From NCBI GenBank assembly GCA_950295325.1, contig OX485808.1, positions 17,132,527 through 17,196,526 of the forward strand: DNA of 64,000 nucleotides, read 5' to 3'. Below, piece after piece: positions 56,021-64,000 of the stretch (the first letter of the stretch is position 1; every line of letters begins with the position of its first letter). Source of the DNA: Polytrichum commune (taxonomy: Eukaryota > Streptophyta > Polytrichopsida > Polytrichales > Polytrichaceae). The notes beneath the pieces were generated by a model. It saw nothing but the letters and a program-made list of their open reading frames with translations, did no database searches and was not told the origin of the DNA. A program made the translations under genes and the position numbers.

Positions 56021-59000
56021 CTTATTCACACTAGAATCCGGTGGCCGAGTGGCCTGCATGGAAAGCACTAGGGTAGGTGTTCTTTGTTTTTGTTAGACTA
56101 TATGCAATCCATGACATAATCGAGCTGAGCATGGAAGTTAGGTGAGGCAGTATTCAAGATCTATCCCAAGTTTATTCTCATAATGTGAAGCACTCTCATT
56201 GATATTATTAGAATGAAACGGCTGATAGCAGTTGAATAATGTTATGCCATCTTTCAAAGGATGTAAAATTTTATTCAATTTGCCTCCTCTAAATATATGT
56301 GCGAATATTGTGAACTTTTAACCTATGAGAAGCAGATCTAGGTGACATAAGTAGAGGTGTACCAACAACCATGGATGTTGATTTCCAGATTGTGTCAGCT
56401 GGCTAAGTAAGAAACGTCAATCATTAACCTCTACCTACTTTGACTTAACTTACTTTGATCAGTGCTTACACATGTAGCAGTACCTTGCAGACTGGGTGTG
56501 TACATAGAGTACAGTGAAGGTCCAAGGACTTCAAGTTCATTTGATATTAAGCACAATTATAACCAGCTTATGACGTCATAAATTGCAGTTTAGAGTAAAC
56601 TTTTCCATGTTCCTTTTGGATAACAAAGACATTCATTGGGCGAATACAAGCTAATTTGAAGCACTTATTATAGGTAGAACCGTACAGTGCTGAGGTCATC
56701 TTGCTTTATCAGGAGATGAGTAAGCTACAATAAATGGGGCTAATCTGCTACAGGCTATAATATTAGCCATTTGCAAAGTTAACAAAAAGGTCCTGATTCA
56801 AGCTCTACATCTAAAAGCAGTTACAGAACATAACATTTATTCAGCTAATGGGGAAGGGTGGGTGGGGCAGGGAATATGTCAAGATAGATTCGGGCATCTT
56901 AGGGGCGGTTTACACTATGGACCATGAAGTCGGACCATGGAAGATGGCCTTTATAAAAAATTAGTTTTGAGAGCCTTGGGTCCCACACTAGGTGTAAACT
57001 GAATGTGAACCAAGAAGAAAGACCATGGACCAAAAAGTGAAGGTGTTGATTTTTTTTAATTCATTCACAAAAAAGGGCAATTTTAAAAAAAAAATCAACT
57101 TTGACCATTCTCTTGGCTTCAATCATCTTGTCTTGACCTAACTTCTTGTTTTTGCTTGTTTTCACTTTGAATTTCAGCAAGCATGATTGCAATGAAGGAG
57201 AGGAGGAGCCTTGCGTTGCTTTTAGGATTATACATGTTTTTGTACATGCTTGTGAACCATGTTGTGGACATTCAAGCATTGCTTTTGCAAAGAGAGTGGA
57301 AGAAGGTTGCAATTTTGAGCTTGGTTTATGAGAATATGAGGCATAGAAAGAAAAACATATGGAGTCAAGAACGGATGTCCGGATTTGTAGAACAATTGTT
57401 ATTGGGATCGTGGATAGAGAGAGAATTTAGAAAGTGAACTCGATTGAAATATAATATTTTAGATTTTTGTGTAAGAGGTTGGGCTCGTATTTGAAAAAAG
57501 AAGAACCTCGTTTTAGATTTACCATACTGGTGTAAGAAATAGTAGCAATGTCATTGCATAGGTAAAGTAGTAGCGATAGATTGCAAAGTATAGGAAACTT
57601 GTATGGAGTTCATTAGAGCACATTATCAAAAATAATGAGAAAATTTTGTAAGGTTGTTAGAAAGCATTTGCAGCCAATTTTTGTACCAACTCCGGATGAA
57701 TTCCAGTTTAGAATTCTAGCTACAAAGTTCGAACAACTACATGGTATACCGTACGTTATAAGGGCAATAAACAGTTCGCATATTCATGTTTTAGTTCTAA
57801 TAGTCATCGGAAAGTACTATAATTGTAGGAAATCATTTCACTCAGCAATTTTACAAGGGATTGTTGGATTGGATTGTATATTCTAGGATTATGAATTTGG
57901 TTGGATAAGAAGTCTACACAATTAGGTTGTATTCCAGGTGACAAAAATTGGACGAGTATGTATAGAAGGAAAATTCCAGCCATACAAACTTGTCGGAGAC
58001 GTTGCATATCTGGCGAGGCCGTAGATTTACTATCTATTTAAGGATATGAGTATTGCATTATCCGGGAAAGAAAGAAACAAGAATTTTATCCAATCTTCAA
58101 CTAGAATGTGTGTAGATTGGGCATTTGATATACTGAAGGGTAAATAGAGGTTAATAATGAAGCGATCGGAGGTATCATTGAGAAATGTACCAGATATTGT
58201 AGCTATATGTATAGTGTTGTACAATTTATGTATTATAAACAATGAAGGGATCAAAGAAAATTGGATTGTAGAGGCAGAAAAAAAACTAGTTACAAGAGTT
58301 ACTGAAGGAGAATTATGAGAAGGAAGTGAACTACGGAAACAAAAACTTGGGCTTGTTAAAGTAAAAAAAACAATTTTGGCAAGAAATGATACTCTAATTT
58401 CATATGATATAAATGATGTAATAAAAAAATTTATAGAAGAAAAATGAGAAGACAAATGACCTTCTAAGAAAAACCACAGTTATGCATGCATAATTTACTT
58501 GCAGAAAGTCTGTGACATTACAAAATATGAAATAAATCCGGTATACCTGATACAGATAGCGATAGTGATAGTGATATAGTAGAATAGTACCTAAATTTTA
58601 TTTAAGAAAACAACAAATTTTCTATCCATGTTCTTGAGGAAATTAATAGATTCTAAGAATAACGCCAAAAAACTTAGAAATTGCCAAAAACCTGTTCCAA
58701 TAAACTTTCAATCTTTCCTTGAATTTTTTTTTGGCTTGTGATCCATCTGTTGTTGATGTAGTAACTAATATTTTTTTATATTTTTTATATTTTTTATTTT
58801 TTATTTTTTATTTTTAATGACAACCGGGACCAATTAGAACCTTTGATTGTAGCTACCAAGCGAATCTACAATTTAATCCAAGTGTTTACACCTGCAGATG
58901 AGAACAACTAAATGTAAATACATACATGAAACATAGCAGTAATTTTGATCTTCAAAAATGACGTGCATTGTAAAAAAAAAATCTATGCATACAATATTCT

Positions 59001-59107
59001 TTTGTGCATTTTAATAAAAAATATTTTATTTTCTAGTTAAATCTAAAATTCACTGTAAATGTGATTTAAATGAACCAGAATATTGGATTTAAGCTAGTGT
59101 GAATAAG
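56021..59107 (+). mobile_element. Decayed Harbinger transposon with transposase
   Basis: CTTATTCACACTAG at 56021-56034 is perfectly inverted at 59094-59107, giving a 3.09-kb element around the transposase. An alternative left end is GGGGCGGTTTACACTATGG at 56902, preceded by TTA and opposed by ATA after 59109, giving 2.2 kb. The subterminal GACCATGG words near 56918-57028 favour an element end there. One boundary may belong to an older or nested copy. Confidence 0.55.
57183..58447 (+). pseudogene. Harbinger transposase (DDE_Tnp_4), broken, catalytic residues changed
   Basis: The N-terminal part (57183-57437) is open for 84 codons, with a basic ALLLQREWKKVAIL-type helix and NIWSQERMSGF. The catalytic core restarts at 57635: FRILATKFEQLHGIPYVI leads into RAINSSHI, where the family has GAIDG.HI, so the first catalytic Asp is Asn. 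YYNCRKSFHSAILQGIVG follows. After a frameshift, KLVGDVAYL at about 57988 keeps the second Asp. CVDWAFDILKGK near 58110 replaces the usual E-x-AF with D-x-AF, altering the Glu. SLRNVPDIVAICIVLYNLCI is a conserved late block. It ends with a basic-acidic tail at 58447. Several stops lie between the parts. The SANT partner was not found in this element. Confidence 0.8.
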
Positions 59108-59109
59108 CC

Positions 59110-59570
59110 ATAGTGTCGCGAAACTAGAAAGTAGGGGTAGGTAGGGCCATAGCCTGATAGCAAAGAGCACATTGTTTGATAACCACAATTTTATTAGACA
59201 TGCTATATAAGGCAAGGCCTTTAGAGGTTGAAGAAAAGAGGTGATTTCTTAATTTTGACTCACGTCGAAATTTTGTCAGATTTTATAACTTCTTTAATTT
59301 TATATTCATTATCATTTTGTGAATTGCAGCAATTGTGTGAGTTTGTGTATTGCTCATCAATTGTCTGTGGCAATTATGTGTTGGAATTGGAATCTAAGGG
59401 AATTTGGACTAGATATTGTAGTAAGTTTTTGCTATGACTTAAAAACAACAAACCCAGGGAACAAGGTCTCCAGGAAGACTGAGCTAGTGTCTATAAGGGT
59501 TAATGTCACATTGGATCAAGGTTCACAATAACATTATAGGGTAATTCTCATTCTTGACTCTCTTTCCTCT
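59110..59570. other. Unassigned, short ORFs only
   Basis: A splice-acceptor-like TTTTGTGAATTGCAG lies at about 59315-59330, ahead of an ORF to 59531, but no domain supports a gene. Confidence 0.3.
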
Positions 59571-59689
59571 TAATTTATCCCATCCTTTCTCTTCTTTATT
59601 GGTTCTTCTGTGATGGTTCGGTAGTGAGTGTTGTCTGTCCTATCTTTCAGGTAGGTCCTATCACTCTAAGGTTCAACCTATTTCCGTCG

Positions 59690-62130
59690 TGATTAATTTG
59701 GTCTATAGTCTCATGAATTTTGTAACATCGGACTATTGTCTTTGAGTATCCGGTCCATAGTCATCCAATGGATTTTCATCCTACTGGGGTTAGTATCATT
59801 CGATTTCCATAAACCAACATCACAAGATTTTCAATTCAAACTCAAATTATCTTATTCAATACAATGGATTCGTTAATTATTTTATTTGCATTAATCTTTA
59901 TTTAATAACTTATCTCAATCATGAACCATTTTCCATTCCAATCTGGCCTGCAATCTCTGCACATTCCAAGATAAGGTAATCACACTGGACTATATTCCAT
60001 ATTGGCTTATGCCTTGATTAATCACGTATTGTTCATGCCAATAACCTAAGTAATCTCAATCATTCCGCTTCCACTCATAGTCTCAACCTCACGTAGTCAT
60101 CTCACATGCTGAATAATGATGGCTAATACATCTCTCAGCCCGCATTTCCCTCTCATCAGGAACTAGCCTATCCAGGTTTTCATCATTAAATTGCACTCTT
60201 CTAATTCCTAACAAATCCCATCATCGTCTCTCTCTCTCCCTCTCTCTCTTTTCTTACATGCTGTTCAATTTCCCCTCAGACTATAGTCTTTCTTGGCTCC
60301 TTGCGGTAACGCTACTCCTCAATCCTCTGACCTATCTCACTGGTCTCTCTCTTTTCTCTTTCTCTTTGATCAGGTTTTCTTATCCTTACCGGCTCCCTGT
60401 AACTCTAATTAGGTGATTTCTCCTATATTGCGCTCCACTCTTATCCCTCTCATAAAGCTCCGATAGACTATAGTCCTTTTATCGCTGTCTCGTTCCGTCT
60501 CTCTCTCTCTGTTACCATTCGCTCAGGGTTGAGGTTCACGGCTTGACTGACGCTCAAGGATATGTCGTACATAAGCCTCTGTAATCTCACTCTTCGGATG
60601 CCTCTCAACAAATTGTTCTGCCCGGACCTTCAGGCAACTTACTCGGTTTCTTTCTCAATTTCCTCTCATCCAGTTTATCTCAAGTCTCTCTTTAATTTTG
60701 ATTATTATATTTCCCATTTCTCCGGTCGGTATCTCTATTCTCTGATGCGCATTCACTCACTCTCTTTTCCACATACTTTCTTCCTTCAAAATGCTTTCGA
60801 TCCTATCAGTTCCGTTAGATGGTTCGTTTCGCATACAATCACATTCTTACATTCTCCCTCTCATTACAACCTCAATTTCTCACTTACATTCTTACTCACT
60901 CCAATCATTATTTGCACATACTGACATTGCTCATATACACTTGCATACTCCGCAAAAACACTTAATTACTTTCAAATTGATTCCAGTATCAAAAACTTCG
61001 CTCTATCACAGAGTAGAAGTTAAGTCCTTTCAATCGGCATTTGGCCGATCCTACTTGTTCTTCGCTTATCAGCGACTACACTGGACTATAGCCTGAAAAC
61101 ACTCGTTGAAAATGGCCCCGCTCCTTCCTCGGACTATAGTCCTTTATCAGCCTCTTCTCTCAGGCGGTTACAACTCCTTCCTGGGGTCCTTTGGTTTCTA
61201 AAACTACTGTAAAAGTCCTTTCATCTGACTATAGTCTGATTTTTCCATCCATTTATCCAAAAGCTTGGTTCAAAAAACCTACATTCAGACTATAGCCTAA
61301 AAATCTGCTCTACAGATATGCATTAAAATTTAAATTGAATCTATTGAATTTATAATTGTCATGATATTGTAGCATTTACAAGGATAGATTCCTTGTTGTT
61401 TGCCCGAGAATTAGTCTGAGCATTATTGTTTGAATAAATATTGATTGATTATAGTCTAGAAAAACTAAGACTTATAAAATTTATAGTGTGATGTAAATTG
61501 ATATTAAGTTCTAATTCAAAGAGTTTGAGTGATAATAGTCTTTTGAATAATGAAATCAGTGCAGGTGAAATAGTCTATTGTCTGGGGCCTGCATTGAATT
61601 CTCTTACCATATACAAACAATTCAGGCTGAGTCCATCTGGAATAATTAAACTGGATTTCCTGAGCATGATTGATTTTATAATCTGTAGGGATAATGCCAC
61701 AATGTACAAGGTGCAGAGCTTAGTGAAATTTAGGCTTCTGTTTGAATAAATTATGTCTTTAAATTATTACTACGAATCAAAAGGAGAGTAGTGACTATGG
61801 TCTGAGAGAGATATGATTGGTAAATCGAGACTTTGATTAATATATTTTATATATTATACTCTAATGATTACTCGGTTGTGAGTGACCTGGAATTCAAACT
61901 AGCCAATACAATTTACATAAGGTGCAAATAAGTGAAATATTCATGTACGGACAATTGGCTACTATTTGCCCATAATCAATAGTAATGTCGTTGAATTATA
62001 AGTTGTAGTGTGTAATTTCCAAGATGGAAATTAAACTGCAAATTAAGATATAAAAACAGCGAGGAGAGATTCCTCAGAGATTATGTTGAAATTGAATGTC
62101 AGAGTGTTGATGTTGAAGGCTATAGTCTTA
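59690..62130. repeat. Block with many copies of the palindrome GACTATAGTC
   Basis: Exact copies at 60279-60288, 60466-60475, 61132-61141 and 61227-61236. One-mismatch copies at 61084-61093, 61288-61297, 61447-61456 and 62118-62127. Looser ones near 59697, 59727, 59986, 61530, 61567 and 61794. The part from 59570 to 61200 is strongly pyrimidine-rich with TCTCTCTC runs. No gene is recognised; the 120-codon + strand ORF at 60562-60924 reads as low-complexity Ser/Phe/Leu. Confidence 0.7.
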
Positions 62131-62173
62131 ATGTTGATGAACAGTTGCATTTCAACTGTACTAACCTTTCAGG

Positions 62174-62266
62174 GAATGTAAAAGGGTAATTGAGCAAGAC
62201 AATCGTCTGGAGAGGATGGGAAGCAAGTTGGTGGTAGCCGAAAAGACTCGACTGACCATATCCTGG
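62174..62266 (+). other. Exon-like segment, uncertain
   Basis: TACTAACCTTTCAG immediately before 62174 looks like a branch point plus acceptor, and CCTGGTAAGT at the end looks like a donor. Between them one frame is open (ECKRVIEQDNRLERMGSKL and on). No flanking exon or protein family supports it. Confidence 0.2.
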
Positions 62267-62269
62267 TAA

Positions 62270-63390
62270 GTAGTGATTTTATATTAAAGGATCCAAAAGG
62301 GAAGAGTTACTTAAAATGGAGAAACCATAATTCGATAATAATCCAAAAACTTGTTAGCACTCATTCCGGTGGATAACATTGAGAAATTAAGTCCAGTTAA
62401 ATTGAAATAAGAGGAAGCCACAAGATATTAATATGAATGCAAGCAATTCAAAATTAATAAAACAAAAAATCATGCAAGACTAGATTGAATGTTTATGTGG
62501 CATGGTCTATGGTCGTAATTGACATAATTGTGATTACCTTGGCCAAGACCAAGTAAGAGACTATTTTCGGATAGCATAACCAAAATCCTATTTAATTGAA
62601 AAAGATTGAAAATCCTGAAAGGATAGCTGCACAAACTTTTTAAATTATACTAAAGAGGATAATTAATACAAGATTATTGACAACACCAAAGTACCCTTGG
62701 CTTTGGTAACGAGATAAAAATGAATTACACATGCAGGATCATTGACTATGGTTGTGCCTATGTTTATGCACCACACTTGGTCCAATTAAAATGAACTCAC
62801 TGCCAAACCATTATTTGGATAATTAGAGTAAGGTGAAACATTGTCACAACAAGAAGAAGAAAAAGAATAAGATATATCGTCTCATTACCATTCGAGACGA
62901 GCTAGACGAAGAATTTGCCAAAACTGCAAACAAACAAGGTAATGTTTTTAACACAAGCTATTGTTTAAAAAAAATAGTAATTAAACATTGGCAAGTGTCA
63001 AAAGACACTAGAAGATAAGGAGAGCATATTAAGATCATGCAACATTTTGGAAATGGACGATTGGTTACTTCTAAAAAAATGGTATCCATTGTGAACTCTG
63101 TGACCACTCTCCTTGCGACTCTATACATGACTCTCAATCTGCATTATATCCTTCCATTGTTACCAAAAAAAATCTCTGACTACTATACAATCCCACAACA
63201 TGTTCACTAGACAAATGAGAGCCTACTGAACACAACAACCTTATATATAGATTTTACTTCATTTCACATTTTATTTTTTTATTGGTTACTATAATTTGTA
63301 TTTTTATTGTCTTCATTTTATTGGGGGTTTACCTAGATGAAAATTTGCAAAGAATACAATATTCACACAAGTCACACCCATGGCGTGAAT
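62270..63390. other. Intergenic, nothing recognised
   Basis: AT-rich; a Lys-rich 61-codon + strand ORF at 62833-63018 with no domain. Confidence 0.4.
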
Positions 63391-63816
63391 GAATGAAGCA
63401 CGGGTAGATCACTCCTTGTCAAATTGAACACCACGTGCGGACAAAGTTTGCTACCCCTATATTACATGCCATATATAATTTTAAAATTTATGATTTTTTT
63501 TCTACATATACATAACCATTGATAGTAACTTTTGAATAGTTTTCTGAAATTTTTAGTCATCTTTATTTTTTTTAGTAATTTTTTTAGTTCAATTCTGTGT
63601 CATTCTAGTTAGAAACGGTATGTTTTATGAAAAAAACAAATCATCAAATTTCGTTACCATTTTTAAGTATGTCATAGGTACTGTGTATATCTACTCATGA
63701 AAAAATTTTGATAAAATTTTGACCCATTTTGGTGGTGCAACTTACCAAAAGAAGATTTTTTTTGGTCGCACGTGATGTTCAACTTGACAATGGAGTGATC
63801 TACCCGTGGAATGAAG
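63391..63816. mobile_element. CACGGG-ended DNA transposon, copy 2, with 8-bp duplication (410 bp)
   Basis: The element proper is 63399-63808, flanked by GAATGAAG at 63391-63398 and 63809-63816. The two ends are inverted copies over about 42 bp. They start CACGGGTAGATCACTCC, continue TTGTCAA.TTGAACA, and finish CACGTGCG. The first 15 bp and the ACGTGCG block are shared with the 1315-bp element at 19313-20627. The interior is AT-rich and non-coding. Confidence 0.85.
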
Positions 63817-64000
63817 AATGTCATGAATGAAGAATGCAATCATGGCAAGGACCATGAAAAACTCAACCACCGTAAACCCGAAAGCTACGGAGCAACTAGG
63901 CACAAATGCACACAAGAACGGAGAAATAACCCATAGTAATCAAAGATTCCTAAACCCATTGGAGCTAGATAGAAACGAATATCCATGACAACAACAACAA
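63817..64000. other. Window end, nothing recognised
   Basis: No feature supported; ends in an ACAACAACAACAA run. Confidence 0.4.

Noticed and set aside
57061-57312. Poly-A/T tract and - strand ORF at 57.06 kb as a retro-insertion
   Set aside because: The T/A runs are short, no flanking duplication is seen, and the + strand carries the transposase start.
58030-58455. 141-codon - strand ORF
   Set aside because: Antisense of the C-terminal part of the Harbinger transposase.
60562-60924. 120-codon + strand ORF as a gene
   Set aside because: It lies in a pyrimidine-rich tract, is dominated by Ser, Phe, Leu and His, and lacks any domain or splice support.
1-64000. CRISPR array, bacterial operon or tRNA/rRNA gene
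   Set aside because: No regularly spaced repeats with unique spacers, no operon-like ORF packing, and no cloverleaf or rRNA-like segment beyond the pol III-like box of the SINEs.

Overview
This window looks like nuclear DNA of a land plant with a large, transposon-rich genome. It is AT-rich and almost free of ordinary genes. The one intact-looking gene, with seven exons, is a C2H2 INDETERMINATE DOMAIN (IDD) transcription factor of the SHOOT GRAVITROPISM 5 / IDD14-15-16 type, on the + strand from 45.6 to 52.4 kb. I could not fix the species. The unusually long IDD protein, together with abundant Harbinger, pogo/Tigger-like and LINE relics, suggests a non-angiosperm lineage such as a lycophyte, fern, bryophyte or gymnosperm, but this is a weak inference.

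Layout. 0-7.3 kb: a TA-flanked MITE, a tRNA-type SINE with an 11-bp target duplication, a Harbinger-type MITE, two long foldbacks and a decayed pogo/Tigger-type transposon on the - strand. 7.3-14.3 kb: mostly featureless AT-rich DNA, a dispersed repeat and a degenerate tandem repeat of about 470 bp. 14.3-22.8 kb: a Harbinger-type MITE, a foldback, and a dead LINE (endonuclease, reverse transcriptase, C-terminal region) split by a 1.3-kb inverted-repeat transposon with a perfect 8-bp target duplication. 22.8-32 kb: sparse DNA, a perfect 27-bp-stem hairpin, second copies of the MITE, the SINE and the Harbinger MITE. 32.5-38 kb: a Harbinger relic with a DDE transposase and a convergent SANT/Myb-like ORF, a 774-bp internally deleted pogo element with both ends intact, and a third clear Harbinger MITE. 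38-45.5 kb: dispersed repeats, several foldbacks and a cluster of small foldbacks directly upstream of the IDD gene. 45.6-52.8 kb: the IDD gene. 52.8-64 kb: a decayed Harbinger transposon, a pyrimidine-rich block with many copies of a 10-bp palindrome, and a second, smaller copy of the inverted-repeat transposon that split the LINE.

How the parts relate. Several elements look like autonomous/non-autonomous partners. The SINE and the LINE share their 3' tail. The TAA-flanked MITEs fit the Harbinger transposases present. The 774-bp pogo element keeps the C-terminus of a pogo/Tigger transposase. The two CACGGG-ended elements share termini and 8-bp duplications, but no transposase for them was seen here. 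All transposon proteins in the window carry stops, frameshifts or altered catalytic residues.
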